Assembly (NCBI GenBank): GCA_046349915.1
Contig: JAXMBL010000003.1
Location: 682,001 to 746,000, forward strand
Length of the DNA stretch: 64,000 bases
Source of the DNA: CAIXSC01 sp046349915
GTDB lineage: Bacteria; Planctomycetota; Planctomycetia; Pirellulales; Pirellulaceae
Direction: 5' to 3'
In this document: one piece after another, positions 18,125 to 27,078 of the stretch
Numbering within the stretch: the stretch's first letter is position 1
How the letters are laid out: each line of letters starts with the position of its first letter
Program-made: the position numbers and the translations under genes
Notes under the pieces: model-generated
The model's input: the letters and a program-made list of their open reading frames with translations, nothing else
Told to the model about the DNA's origin: nothing
Database searches by the model: none

Positions 18125-19618
18125 ATGGCGCGTCATGGTGGGTGGGATTGGGTGAGTGTATTTGTGTGGTTGAGTGTGTTGGTTGGGGCCAGTTCGGCGG
18201 TGGCCGCTCCACGCAATGTCGTGCTTTTTGTCTGCGACGATCTAAGTCCCGATCTGGGATGCTATGGCAACACGGCAATCCGTACGCCTCATTTGGATCA
18301 ATTGGCCGCGGAAGGAGTGCGGCTGCGAAACGCGTTTGCGACGACGGCGAGTTGTAGTGCGAGTCGCTCGGTGATTTTGACCGGACTGCACAATCATGCG
18401 AACGCTCAGTATGGTCATGAGCATAGCTATCACCACTTCCGCGCCTACGACGATGTGCGCTCGCTGCCAGTGCGTTTAAACGCCGCGGGATATCACACGG
18501 CTCGCATCGGTAAGTTGCACGTAGGTCCCACCGAGGTCTTCGCATTCGATGAGGTGATTGCCGGGCCCGATCGCAATGCGGTGGAGATGGCGGAACGTTG
18601 TCGCAACCTGTTGTCTCGTTCGAACGACAAACCTTTCTTCCTTTACTTTTGTCCCTCTGATCCACACCGCAGCGCTGGATCGGTCGACAGCGATCCACTC
18701 AAGCCGAACCCCTTTGGCAATCGTCCGCAGGGGTACGAAGGGGTGAATGAGGTGAAGTACCGACCCGAGCAGGTCAAGGTTCCCGCCTTTCTGCCTGATA
18801 CGCCCGTCTGTCGAGCGGAACTGGCTCAATACTATCAATCCGTTTCGCGAATCGATCAAGGAGTCGGGCGGCTGGTGCAGATCTTGCGCGAGGCGGGACG
18901 GTTGGACGATACGTTGATCATCTTTACGTCCGACCACGGCATCGCCTTTCCAGGGGCGAAGACGACTGTGTACGAACCGGGCCTGCGAGTGCCGATGATC
19001 GTGCGTGGACCGGCCGTGCGTCGAGCAGGTTCGGTCAGCGACGCGATGGTGAGTCTGGTGGATTTAGTTCCCACGTTGCTCGAGTTTGCGGGCGCTGGAC
19101 CTGCGGCTGGTCAGGTCGCTGCAAAAGCGAGCGAAGCCGCTCCGGGGAAGGCCAATAATCGCAATACTCCGAATGCGGCCAAACTGCATGGTCGGTCGTT
19201 TCTTCAGGCTATGAACGAGGAGAAACCGACGGGCTGGGACTCTGTTTTCGCGTCGCATACTTTCCACGAGATCACGATGTACTATCCGATGCGAGTGATC
19301 CGCGAGGGACGCTATAAGCTTATCTGGAACTTGGCTTCGCCGCTGCCGTACCCGTTTGCGTCCGATCTGTGGGAATCGCCCACGTGGCAGGAAGCCTATC
19401 AGCGAGGGCCAGACGCTATGTATGGCCGGCGCACGGTGAAGGCCTATCTCCGCCGAGCGCCATTCGAGCTGTATGACTTGGAGGCGGACCCCGACGAGTC
19501 GCGTAACTTGGCGGATGATCCCGCTCAATCCGAGCGACTCGCCGCACTCAAAACTCGCCTCCGCGACTTCCAAAATCGCACCCAAGACCCGTGGGCGCTG
19601 AAGTGGAACTACGAATGA
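18125..19618 (+). CDS. secreted sulfatase (CxAxR type)
   Basis: A 497-residue arylsulfatase-family protein. I chose the ATG at 18125 because AGGGGAG precedes it and the protein then starts with a clean signal peptide (WVSVFVWLSVLVGASSAVAA). Asp38-Asp39 in CDDLSPD are metal ligands. The formylglycine site is Cys77-S-A-S-Arg81: Ala replaces the usual Pro, which the formylglycine-generating enzyme tolerates. FTSDHG supplies further metal ligands. The C-terminal ELYDLEADPDESRNLADDP is the typical sulfatase ending. Planctomycetes carry many such enzymes to desulfate algal and other polysaccharides. No glycoside hydrolase is adjacent. The stop codon sits inside a heptad repeat array. Confidence 0.92.
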   Translation: MARHGGWDWVSVFVWLSVLVGASSAVAAPRNVVLFVCDDLSPDLGCYGNTAIRTPHLDQLAAEGVRLRNAFATTASCSASRSVILTGLHNHANAQYGHEHSYHHFRAYDDVRSLPVRLNAAGYHTARIGKLHVGPTEVFAFDEVIAGPDRNAVEMAERCRNLLSRSNDKPFFLYFCPSDPHRSAGSVDSDPLKPNPFGNRPQGYEGVNEVKYRPEQVKVPAFLPDTPVCRAELAQYYQSVSRIDQGVGRLVQILREAGRLDDTLIIFTSDHGIAFPGAKTTVYEPGLRVPMIVRGPAVRRAGSVSDAMVSLVDLVPTLLEFAGAGPAAGQVAAKASEAAPGKANNRNTPNAAKLHGRSFLQAMNEEKPTGWDSVFASHTFHEITMYYPMRVIREGRYKLIWNLASPLPYPFASDLWESPTWQEAYQRGPDAMYGRRTVKAYLRRAPFELYDLEADPDESRNLADDPAQSERLAALKTRLRDFQNRTQDPWALKWNYE

Positions 19619-19732
19619 AGGATAAAGGATAAAGGATAAAGGATGAAGGAAAAAGGATGAAGGAAAAAGGATGAAGGAAAAAGGATGAAGGATGAAAAAC
19701 CTAAACCCCTACAGCCTACAGCCTACAGCCTA
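19613..19732. repeat. heptanucleotide tandem array filling a convergent intergenic region
   Basis: A continuous 7-bp phase runs from the sulfatase stop (19616-19618) to the stop of the minus-strand lipoprotein gene (19730-19732). After TGA the units are AGGATAA three times, alternating AGGATGA/AGGAAAA, two AGGATGA, two transitional units, then TACAGCC three times and a partial unit. The phase is kept while the unit sequence changes. Confidence 0.85.
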
Positions 19733-20911
19733 GCCTCCTACATAGCTCTTCGGGCCGTACACTCGTTGGCGATATAGCACCAAGCCGTGCGCGGCGTGGT
19801 AGAGCGCGCCGCATTCCAGGTCGAGTTTCTTGGTCTTGTGCAGCAAGTCAGACAGATAGACCACGGCTCGCTTGATCCACGGCTGCTGCAGTTCTTCATC
19901 GGTCGACGACAAGATCACGAATTCGAGCGCATGGCCAGTGCAGCCCAATCGTTCACGGATGTCGGGGGCGTTACCGGGGCGTTGGAAATAGTGAGTCGAG
20001 AGGGAGCCGTCAGGGTTCTGGAATTTGCGAGCCGCCTCGACGCATTGACGAACCTTCTCGTCGGCGGCTTTCCAGGCGCCTTCGAGTGGGCCGCCCGCGG
20101 CCTTGTGGCGGTTGAGCGCCATGACGATGCCGCACATGCGATGAGTGCCTCCGCATGCGCTCGTGTCGAGGTCATGGTCGACCTCGATCTGCATCAGCTT
20201 GGCGAGCGACCAACGATTGCCGTCGCCTGCCGTCCATTCGTAATCGGTGGGACGGTAAGCGGAGAGCGCCATGACGGTCCAGCTATATTCTTGTTCGACG
20301 TTGTAGGGGACATCGTATTCCACCTGCCGCAAGTAGTCTTCGATGGTGAAGGTGTGACCGGCGGCTTTAATTTCTTGATCGAGCTTCATGCCGACGTCGG
20401 ACAGATAGCCGAGCCATTGGTCGGCGTGCCCTTGGCCGGTCTTGCTGCCTGCCTCGACGACCGCTCGCAGGCCAGGGCGAGGTGGGTCGCCGAAGTCGCG
20501 GCCCTTTTCCATCGTCCAACCGGTCATGCGACCGCCATCCAGGAGATACTGGATGGCCGAGACGTCTTTGCCTTCGTTGTCGGTGATCTGAAAGTCGCGG
20601 CCGAACGCTAGGGCGCCGTGGACGATCTGCCAGGCCGCATGGTCTTTCAGGTTGAGTCGCCGATTCTGGCAAGTGAACTCCAGGGCGTCGTCCAGCTTCT
20701 TTTTAATCTCGTCATCGGATGCCAGCGACTTGGCGGGGGATTCCGCCGAGGACGATGTGGGCGTGACCTCGGGACCGCCGCTGGGGGTGGCGCCCCCGCA
20801 ACCGACGATCGAGAGCGTTCCCAGCAACGCCGCAAGAGAGCCCAGCAGGCGGGTGAACTGGTGGGCGGAGGGACGAGACGGGGACGGCGGAGAGGGGCGA
20901 TGAACAGCCAC
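19730..20911 (-). CDS. lipoprotein of unknown function, probable alpha/alpha-toroid
   Basis: A 393-residue protein with a GTG start and a GAGGT about ten bases upstream. The N-terminus has a hydrophobic stretch ending in the lipobox IVG-C (LLGTLSIVGCGG), so it is probably a lipid-anchored protein. The mature part is rich in His, Trp and Asp (for example TCQNRRLNLKDHAAWQIVHG and LECGALYHAAHGL) with repeated helical segments. This suggests a terpenoid-cyclase or glycosidase-like toroid, but no family motif is decisive. I do not recognise a function. It is convergent with the sulfatase, and the whole gap between them is a heptad array. Confidence 0.7.
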   Translation of the reverse strand: MAVHRPSPPSPSRPSAHQFTRLLGSLAALLGTLSIVGCGGATPSGGPEVTPTSSSAESPAKSLASDDEIKKKLDDALEFTCQNRRLNLKDHAAWQIVHGALAFGRDFQITDNEGKDVSAIQYLLDGGRMTGWTMEKGRDFGDPPRPGLRAVVEAGSKTGQGHADQWLGYLSDVGMKLDQEIKAAGHTFTIEDYLRQVEYDVPYNVEQEYSWTVMALSAYRPTDYEWTAGDGNRWSLAKLMQIEVDHDLDTSACGGTHRMCGIVMALNRHKAAGGPLEGAWKAADEKVRQCVEAARKFQNPDGSLSTHYFQRPGNAPDIRERLGCTGHALEFVILSSTDEELQQPWIKRAVVYLSDLLHKTKKLDLECGALYHAAHGLVLYRQRVYGPKSYVGG

Positions 20912-21343
20912 GGCAGTACTACCTCGCTGGAATCGTTACGCGGATCAGGTGCTCCATCACCCATGTGAGGAAGCACTGCTTAAGCATAATTCGTGCTGGG
21001 GCGCATGTCGCAAGTTTGCGCCACCAAGTCCCGCCCCGACGAGTTCTTATGTCGGTTGTGGGCGACTCTCAGCCCCAGGGGGGCTTGCCGTTTGCGGATT
21101 GTCCATAGAATTGGGGTACAGGAGTGATGGGCCGAGACTGCGGATTCGCGGGATCATGACCGGTCGTAGAGGCCTTGGGACCCAATAAATCGGTATAATC
21201 GACGAATCCTCACCTGTGCCTGATCACTGCTGTGCGTCGAGATCCGCGGGATAACGCGCGGTCTGGTGGGTTGCAGGCATTCTGAGTGGATGCTTGGCCC
21301 AGAAGTTGGTGAAAATCACGAGGAGGAATGAAAGGGATATCCC
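20912..21343. promoter_or_regulatory. divergent intergenic region upstream of lipoprotein and Zn-peptidase genes
   Basis: 432 bp hold the promoters of both flanking genes. I see no coding sequence, tRNA or known riboswitch. AGGAGG at 21321-21326 and AAAGGGA closer to the ATG could both serve as ribosome-binding sites for the peptidase gene. Confidence 0.35.
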
Positions 21344-22033
21344 ATGTTCTTCGATCCGCTCTTACTGCTGTTCATCGCGCCGGCACTGTTGCTCGCCTTC
21401 ATCGCGCAGCTCATGGTGCAGTCCGCCTACGCTCGCGGTCGAGGCGTTGGGGCGAGCATGAGCGGCTACGCGGCCGCGCGTCGGATCTTGGACGCCGAAG
21501 GCCTGCATGATGTGGCGATTGAACAAGTGCCGGGGCACCTGAGCGACCACTATGATCCGAGCGCGAAGGTGTTGCGATTGAGCCCGGAAGTGTATCACGG
21601 GCATACGGCGTCCGCGGTCGGAATCGCGGCGCACGAGGCCGGGCATGCTCTCCAGGACGCCCATCGTTATGCTCCGCTGGTGATCCGTAACGCCGCGGTC
21701 CCGATCGCTGGTTTCGGCAGCGGCGTCGGCATGATCCTTCTTATGATTGGGTTCGGCTTCGGCTTGGCTTCGCTGGCCTGGTTGGGGACGATCCTGTTCT
21801 CCGCGGTGGTGTTCTTTCAGGTCGTCAACCTGCCCGTGGAGTTCGATGCAAGCTCTCGAGCGAAGGCGGCGTTGGTCGACCTGGGGATCGCGGGCCAGGA
21901 CGAGATGTACTACGTGCGAAAGGTGTTAAACGCCGCGGCGCTCACCTATGTCGCCGGCACTCTCCAAAGTGTCCTCACGCTGCTGTACTACCTGGTGCGG
22001 TTAGGCGTGTTTGGGTCGAGCCGCGACGAGTAA
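21344..22033 (+). CDS. zinc metallopeptidase, YugP family membrane protein
   Basis: A 229-residue membrane protease of the YugP/Zn_peptidase_2 family. His97-E-A-G-His101 (AAHEAGHA) is the zinc-binding HExxH motif. The upstream VLRLSPEVYHGHTASAVGI segment and the downstream NLPVEFDASSRAKAAL motif are family signatures. Helix 1 lies at about 5-27, two more around 118-160, and one near the C-terminus (ALTYVAGTLQSVLTLLYYLVRL). The length is normal for the family. It probably degrades or processes membrane proteins, though its substrates are unknown. It converges with the MnmE-like gene; only 34 bp separate the stops. Confidence 0.9.
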   Translation: MFFDPLLLLFIAPALLLAFIAQLMVQSAYARGRGVGASMSGYAAARRILDAEGLHDVAIEQVPGHLSDHYDPSAKVLRLSPEVYHGHTASAVGIAAHEAGHALQDAHRYAPLVIRNAAVPIAGFGSGVGMILLMIGFGFGLASLAWLGTILFSAVVFFQVVNLPVEFDASSRAKAALVDLGIAGQDEMYYVRKVLNAAALTYVAGTLQSVLTLLYYLVRLGVFGSSRDE

Positions 22034-22067
22034 GGTTGTTTTTTCATGGGGGCAGGGCAAAGCGGAG

Positions 22068-23231
22068 TCACTCCGAGTCGAATCGGAGTAGTTCCGCGGC
22101 GCGAGATCCGTGGCCCTGTTTGAGCAAGTCGAACACCTGCTCCAAACGCTCGACGATCGCTGGCAGAAAAGGGGTCGCTTGGCCAGGCAGCGGCGGGAGT
22201 GAGACCAACTGCTGTATCAGCCTATCCAGCAAGTGCTCGATGCCAGCGCCGGTCCAGGCGCTGATCTGTACGCCCGCGGGGCGAGCGTCGGGCGACTGAG
22301 TGGCGACGTCCGCCTTGTTATGTGCGATGAGCGGCGCGTTCAGCGAATCCAACAGTTGTTGGTCGGCTTCAGACCATGGCGCCGTGAGGTCCGTGACCAG
22401 GATCTGACATTCGGCCAGGCGTCGGTGGCGATGCGTGCGTGTAATGCCTTCAACCTCCAACGTATCGCTCGACTCGCGAATGCCCGCCGTATCCCAGAAT
22501 TCCAGCGGCCAGCCATCCCAGGCGGTCGTAGCAGAGACGACATCGCGAGTGGTGCCGGGGCGATCGGCGACGATCGCGCGATCGAACCCCACGAGGCGAT
22601 TCATGAGGCTGCTTTTGCCGACATTCGGGGGGCCGACCAGTGCGATGCGCCAGGGGGTGGTCAAATGCAGGCCGCACGGCGCCAGTTCGAGCAACTCACG
22701 CACTCGCGTGAGGGCTTCGTCGATCTCGCCTGCTCGGATCTGCTCGACCATCGCCTGACAGGCTCGCCGGAGAGCGCCCGTGGCTTGGTCTGCGAGCAGC
22801 GCGGCTGTGCGTTGAGTCGGCGCGTGAGCGAAGGCTTGCCATGCGGCTTGAGTGAAGGGATCTTCGTCTCCACTCATTTGCCAAGCAGCCTCGTCGCTCG
22901 CGATCGCTCCGCTGCGGATTAACGAGCGTTGGATCGCGTCGCTCGCGACCAGACCGCCGTGGCAATGGACTTCGACCCAATCTCCATCGCGTCGAGTGAC
23001 GACGACCTCTTCGCCCGCACTGTCAGGCCCATCACTGTCAGGCCCATCGCTCCAACGACCGAATGCGATGGAGCGCAGCGGCGTCTCCTCCAGCAAAACC
23101 CCATTAGCTCGCCGGAAATATCTCGACACCAGGGGGGTGGCGGCGGGGCCGCGAACGGACACGACGGCGACAGCGCCGCGACCTGGCGGCGTGAGGATAG
23201 TGACCAAGGTGTCAGACGGGGCTTTGGTCAT
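22068..23231 (-). CDS. MnmE-like GTPase lacking the C-terminal CxGK
   Basis: A 387-residue protein related to the tRNA-modification GTPase MnmE (TrmE). I chose ATG 23231, which gives the usual N-terminus (DTLVTILTPPGRGAVAVV) and a 32-bp gap after coaX; a longer frame runs back into coaX. The N-terminal tetrahydrofolate-binding-like domain is followed by a G domain with G1 GPPNVGKSS (about 199), GTTRD switch I, G3 DTAG and G4 NKAD. Normal MnmE is about 450 residues and ends in C(I/L)GK, whose Cys is needed for U34 modification. Here the tail is AAELLRFDSE with no such Cys. Either it is a diverged MnmE or a GTPase with another task. It is third in the obgE-coaX-mnmE-like run. Confidence 0.8.
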   Translation of the reverse strand: MTKAPSDTLVTILTPPGRGAVAVVSVRGPAATPLVSRYFRRANGVLLEETPLRSIAFGRWSDGPDSDGPDSAGEEVVVTRRDGDWVEVHCHGGLVASDAIQRSLIRSGAIASDEAAWQMSGDEDPFTQAAWQAFAHAPTQRTAALLADQATGALRRACQAMVEQIRAGEIDEALTRVRELLELAPCGLHLTTPWRIALVGPPNVGKSSLMNRLVGFDRAIVADRPGTTRDVVSATTAWDGWPLEFWDTAGIRESSDTLEVEGITRTHRHRRLAECQILVTDLTAPWSEADQQLLDSLNAPLIAHNKADVATQSPDARPAGVQISAWTGAGIEHLLDRLIQQLVSLPPLPGQATPFLPAIVERLEQVFDLLKQGHGSRAAELLRFDSE

Positions 23232-23263
23232 CGGCGAGCAACAGGGATGGGTGAGATTACGAG

Positions 23264-24061
23264 TTAGGCTGTGGAATCGTGAAGCCAACCGTGATGGAAG
23301 ACGACAAGTGCAACGCCAGCCAGGCAGAGGTGAGGCACGAACTGAGTGTCGTGATCGATTAATGGGGCCAGGCCCGCCGCATCGCCGCCCGTGATAAAGA
23401 CCTGGGGATCGCTGTGCAGTTCGTGGCGAATGCGAGTGATGAGTTCACGTACAGCGCCAACCGCGCCCCAATAGATGCCGCTACGTATGGCTGACTCTGT
23501 ATTGCGTCCCAGCACTTCCGGCGGAGGTTCGTTGGTGGACACGGCGACTCGCGGGAGCAGGTCGGTTTTGGCGTGGAGCGACTCGTAGGCCAAGCGGAAG
23601 CCGGGCAAGATAGCGCCCCCAGCAAAAGCTCGGTCGACGGTGACCAAATGAACCTTAAGAGCCGTGCCGGCATCGACCACGATGGCGGGGCGATCGGGGT
23701 GGCGAAGCCAGTCGGCGGCGACCGCCGTCGCGAGCCGGTCTAGGCCGACGCGTTCGGGAGAATCCACGGCTAAGGTCAGGGGGATATCGCCCTGAGTAAG
23801 CTTTCGGCATTCGGACTGCAAGCCGCGAGTAGCTCGCCATTGCAGGAAGGCGTCGTACACGGGCCGATTGACCGAGGTCACGAACCATGGTGCGTCATCG
23901 TCCGGCCAGTGATCAGGCGGCGACTGGAAGCCCTCGAGCGTGGGACGTTCCCAGGTCTGGCGAGGCTCGGGCAATTCTCCGCGACGAGGCGGGGTGTCAT
24001 CGAAGCGGCCGACCTTCATGGCCGTGTTGCCGATATCGACCGCCCACAGCGCCCGACTCAT
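23264..24061 (-). CDS. coaX: type III pantothenate kinase
   Basis: A 265-residue enzyme catalysing the first step of coenzyme A synthesis, the ATP-dependent phosphorylation of pantothenate. Type III hallmarks are visible: VDIGNT near the start (phosphate-binding loop), GLDRLA in the middle, and VDAGTALKVHLV (second phosphate motif), with GGAILPGFRLAYESLH and FITGGDA following. The length is normal. Its start overlaps the stop of obgE by four bases, so translation is probably coupled. Confidence 0.93.
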   Translation of the reverse strand: MSRALWAVDIGNTAMKVGRFDDTPPRRGELPEPRQTWERPTLEGFQSPPDHWPDDDAPWFVTSVNRPVYDAFLQWRATRGLQSECRKLTQGDIPLTLAVDSPERVGLDRLATAVAADWLRHPDRPAIVVDAGTALKVHLVTVDRAFAGGAILPGFRLAYESLHAKTDLLPRVAVSTNEPPPEVLGRNTESAIRSGIYWGAVGAVRELITRIRHELHSDPQVFITGGDAAGLAPLIDHDTQFVPHLCLAGVALVVFHHGWLHDSTA

Positions 24062-25056
24062 GATTCGTCCTGCGGGTAGAGAGTACGAGCGATGGCGGCG
24101 GTCAGCGTGTTCAGCCCTTGTCCTGTCACGGCGGAGATCAGGAGCACCGGCTTGTCGAGTGCCTCTTGTATGCGGTCGCGCACCTCGTCCGCTCCAGGCA
24201 ACTCGGCCTTCGTTACCGCGATGATCTCTGGGCGGTCTCCCATCTTGGGGTTGTACTGCAACAGTTCGTCGCGGATCGCGCGATAGTTCGCCAGCGGGTC
24301 AACGCCATCGAATGGGATGGGTTCGAGCAAATGCACAAAGATTCCCGCTCGTTCGATATGCCTGAGGAATTCGTGTCCCAGGCCGACGCCGTCGTGCGCG
24401 CCTTCGATCAACCCAGGGATATCCGCCATCACGAAGCCGCGGTCTGCGTCAATCTGCACTCGTCCCAAATTGGGATGCTTCGTGGTGAAGGGGTAGTCGG
24501 CGATTTCGGGACGAGCCCGCGAGAGACGGCTCAACAAGGTGCTCTTGCCAGCGTTGGGCTTACCCACCAACCCCACGTCGGCGATGACCTTCAGTTCGAG
24601 AATGACCTGGCGTCGCTCGCCTTCCTCGCCCGGAGTGCATTCCCGCGGAGCTCGATTGATGGCGGTTTTGAAGCGAGTGTTTCCTTTGCCGCCCGCTCCC
24701 CCCTTGGCGATGACGAAACGCTCTCCGACCGTCGTGAGGTCCTTGATGACGAAGTTTTCGCGAGCGTCAATGACGAGGGTGCCGGGGGGGACGGCGAGGA
24801 TCACGTCCGAAGCGCTGCGGCCTTGGCAATTGGATCCCTGGCCATGTTCGCCGCGCTCGGCCCGCCACACTCGCTTGTGAGCAAAGCCCGCCAGATTGTT
24901 GACCCCTTCCTCGACCACCATGATGATGCTGCCGCCATGACCGCCATCGCCACCGTCCGGCCCTCCATAAGGAACGTACTTTTCGCGCCGGAAGCTTGAG
25001 CACCCGTCGCCGCCATCGCCTCCCACAACTTCAATCTGCACTCGGTCGACGAACAT
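24058..25056 (-). CDS. obgE: GTPase ObgE/CgtA
   Basis: A 332-residue Obg GTPase acting in large-subunit ribosome assembly and stress control. The Gly-rich Obg fold fills the first ~155 residues (VVGGDGGDGCSSFRREK, GGPDGGDGGHGG). The G domain follows, with G1 GKPNAGKST (about 164), G3 DIPGLIEGA and G4 TKAE. No C-terminal OCT domain is present, which is common outside Firmicutes. The ATG at 25056 matches the usual MFVDRV start. It lies downstream of rpmA, but an intrinsic terminator sits between them, so obgE-coaX-mnmE-like probably has its own promoter in the 55 bp or depends on read-through. Confidence 0.95.
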   Translation of the reverse strand: MFVDRVQIEVVGGDGGDGCSSFRREKYVPYGGPDGGDGGHGGSIIMVVEEGVNNLAGFAHKRVWRAERGEHGQGSNCQGRSASDVILAVPPGTLVIDARENFVIKDLTTVGERFVIAKGGAGGKGNTRFKTAINRAPRECTPGEEGERRQVILELKVIADVGLVGKPNAGKSTLLSRLSRARPEIADYPFTTKHPNLGRVQIDADRGFVMADIPGLIEGAHDGVGLGHEFLRHIERAGIFVHLLEPIPFDGVDPLANYRAIRDELLQYNPKMGDRPEIIAVTKAELPGADEVRDRIQEALDKPVLLISAVTGQGLNTLTAAIARTLYPQDES

Positions 25057-25111
25057 GGCTGTGGGTCCGGTAGTTGGAGCGGTCGGATGCTGGATCGGTA
25101 CGGGTAGTCAT

Positions 25112-25140
25112 AAAAAAAGGGACGCTCCGGTGAGCATCCC
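25112..25140 (-). terminator. intrinsic terminator between rpmA and obgE
   Basis: On the minus strand a 9-bp stem (GGGATGCTC pairing with GAGCGTCCC, one G-U) with a 4-base loop ACCG runs straight into seven T residues. It lies 235 bp past the rpmA stop and 56 bp before the obgE start. Confidence 0.8.
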
Positions 25141-25374
25141 TTCGAGTTGGTCGATTGGATCACGACGGTCGAGCGGCTTCGGCCGCGTGCTTGTCTCGCA
25201 GGTCCGACCGCAAATTGCTTCAGGCCCCACCTTGTTCCGCCAGCCCAGGTTGACTGAGCCTCGGTGTCAGGATGGGCTCCGCTTTCAGGATGAGTCCTGT
25301 GTTCAAGCGGAGCCCCAACTTGGAGCTGAGCTTAAATTCGGCAAACGAGAGCGGAAATTCGGGGGGGGGGGGAG
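25141..25374. other. gene-free region downstream of rpmA with a 12-G run and an imperfect long hairpin
   Basis: 25361-25372 is an uninterrupted run of 12 G, two bases from the rpmA stop. Around 25270-25320, arms GGGCTCCGCTT and AAGCGGAGCCC (11 bp) enclose about 20 bases that can fold again as AGGA/TCCT. No gene is supported. Confidence 0.55.
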
Positions 25375-25635
25375 CTAGTTCGCCGCGACGGCCGCTGGCT
25401 CGATATTGACGCGGCGACCTTCTTGGTCGAACTTCACCACGCCGTCGATCAAGGCAAACAACGTGTAGTCCTTGCCCGTGCCAACATTGCGTCCCGCATG
25501 GAACACCGTGCCAACTTGCCGGACGATGATGCTACCCGCCGTCACCTGTTCGCCGCCAAACCGCTTTACGCCTCGTCGCTGGCCGTTCGAATCTCGACCG
25601 TTGCGCGACGAGCCTTGACCTTTCTTATGAGCCAT
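25375..25635 (-). CDS. rpmA: 50S ribosomal protein L27
   Basis: 86 residues with the L27 signature MAHKKGQGSSRNGRDS at the start and GSIIVRQVGTVFHAGRNVG in the middle. L27 sits at the peptidyl-transferase centre, where its N-terminal tail contacts tRNA. AGGA lies nine bases before the ATG. rplU (L21), which usually precedes rpmA, is not in the window; the upstream neighbour is a secreted protein of unknown function. Confidence 0.97.
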   Translation of the reverse strand: MAHKKGQGSSRNGRDSNGQRRGVKRFGGEQVTAGSIIVRQVGTVFHAGRNVGTGKDYTLFALIDGVVKFDQEGRRVNIEPAAVAAN

Positions 25636-25731
25636 GGATCTGCTGTCCTGATTGATGCCCGCGAAGTCTACCGGTGATGCCGCCCACGAATCCGTGCGCG
25701 GCGTTTCCCGAACAATATTGAATCTCGAAAT

Positions 25732-26760
25732 TTAGCGGTAGATCCAAAGATGATCAAGGGGTTCTTTGAGCCCATACAGGCGCAAGACTTTGGTCTGCTC
25801 GGTCGGGTTCTTCTCCAGTCGAATCCCGTAATGCAGCTCTTCCTCGTGCTCAAACAACGCATCGCCCGCTCGACGGAAGTTCAACTGGAGCGTCTTGTTG
25901 GTCAACTTGCGACCCTGGCCCGGAGGGCTCCCCTTCTCGAAACTGTCCGCCTCGACGAACTTGTACGCGTTGGTCAGCCCCTGGACGTAAATCGAAAAGT
26001 AGTTAATGCGAGCGTCCAGGTCTTCCCAAGTCACGACGCCCCAGATACTGCGGTCGTTTCGGTCGTCGCTGAGCGGAATTCGCACTCGCGTGATTTCGAC
26101 CGTGTTGTACAGCTTTGACGAAATGTTCTCGCGGGCCGCGATCGCTTCCGTGGCATAGGGGAGCACTCGGTCCAAGTATTCCTTGGTCGCATATTGGCCG
26201 TCTTGCAGAACCTTGCCCGCTAACACGAAATGAGGCAGGAAGGTCAGTCCTTCCCGGTTCACTCGCTCCGTGCCAAACGTGACGTGTTCGAATGTCTCGT
26301 CCTTGATCGGCTTCGGTGCGAGTGCGTTCCCCACGTTCTTCACGCGGTACACCATGTAATAGATGTGTTTTCGCTGCATCTTGCCGGTCGGTTGAGGCAT
26401 GTCGACCCAGATGCGCCGCAACGGCTTGAACGCAAATTCCAAATTCCATACCTCGCGACGCAAGACGATCGCCTTCGACTTTTCAACCAGCGTTTCACTC
26501 TTGGGCAGGTAGTTCGGCGTCCACTCGAGCCCCTCAAGGCTTGCCAAGAGTTCAACGAGCGGTACAGGGCGAGTCAGCGTTTCTTCCTCGGCGGGGTCGG
26601 GCGGGATCGTACGCAGGACGCCGGGCGCGAGCGGAATTCCACCGGCGGAAGCCTGGCCAAAGGCTGACCGTTCGCCTGTGAACGAGACGATTACCCCAAC
26701 GGCCCAACAGCCGAGGAATGCGTAAGATAGGGTGGATGCGAGTTTGGGGTGGACTTTCAT
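25732..26760 (-). CDS. exported protein of unknown function
   Basis: 342 residues from the ATG at 26760, chosen because GGAG lies five bases upstream; an in-frame ATG at 26778 is the alternative. The N-terminus MKVHPKLASTLSYAFLGCWAVG is a signal peptide. The mature protein has no motif I recognise. It contains an immunoglobulin-like or beta-rich central part (IWVDMPQPTGKMQRKHIYYMVYRVKNVG) and describes itself mainly by planctomycete-style conserved segments such as WGVVTWEDLDARINYFSIYVQGLTNAYKF. It ends just upstream of rpmA on the same strand and is divergent from infA. Confidence 0.7.
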   Translation of the reverse strand: MKVHPKLASTLSYAFLGCWAVGVIVSFTGERSAFGQASAGGIPLAPGVLRTIPPDPAEEETLTRPVPLVELLASLEGLEWTPNYLPKSETLVEKSKAIVLRREVWNLEFAFKPLRRIWVDMPQPTGKMQRKHIYYMVYRVKNVGNALAPKPIKDETFEHVTFGTERVNREGLTFLPHFVLAGKVLQDGQYATKEYLDRVLPYATEAIAARENISSKLYNTVEITRVRIPLSDDRNDRSIWGVVTWEDLDARINYFSIYVQGLTNAYKFVEADSFEKGSPPGQGRKLTNKTLQLNFRRAGDALFEHEEELHYGIRLEKNPTEQTKVLRLYGLKEPLDHLWIYR

Positions 26761-27078
26761 GCGAGCTCCAGGGAGCAAACAGGCACGGCGGGCGCAGGGA
26801 ATTTCGCGGACGACGCTCGCAGAGAACGCCGACTCATCGATTCACCTTCGAGTCCGCAGACGCCGCGTCCTTCGTCGGATCGGTTATCTAGCCACGCAAG
26901 TATACTTACGCTCCGTCCTGGGTGGCAAGTTTTGCGGGAACGGTTCGGCGGCAGGCCGGTCGTGGGGGGAAAAATCGGTGCGACCGGCAGATTCCCCGCG
27001 ACGTCTGGACGGAAAGATCTTCCGTGGTAATATTTGCGATTCGCGACGTTCGGGGCGGATGTTGCGTTGGAGGCCTGC
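26761..27078. promoter_or_regulatory. divergent intergenic region upstream of infA
   Basis: 318 bp between two outward-reading genes, so it must carry both promoters. No repeat or gene is seen. Confidence 0.35.
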
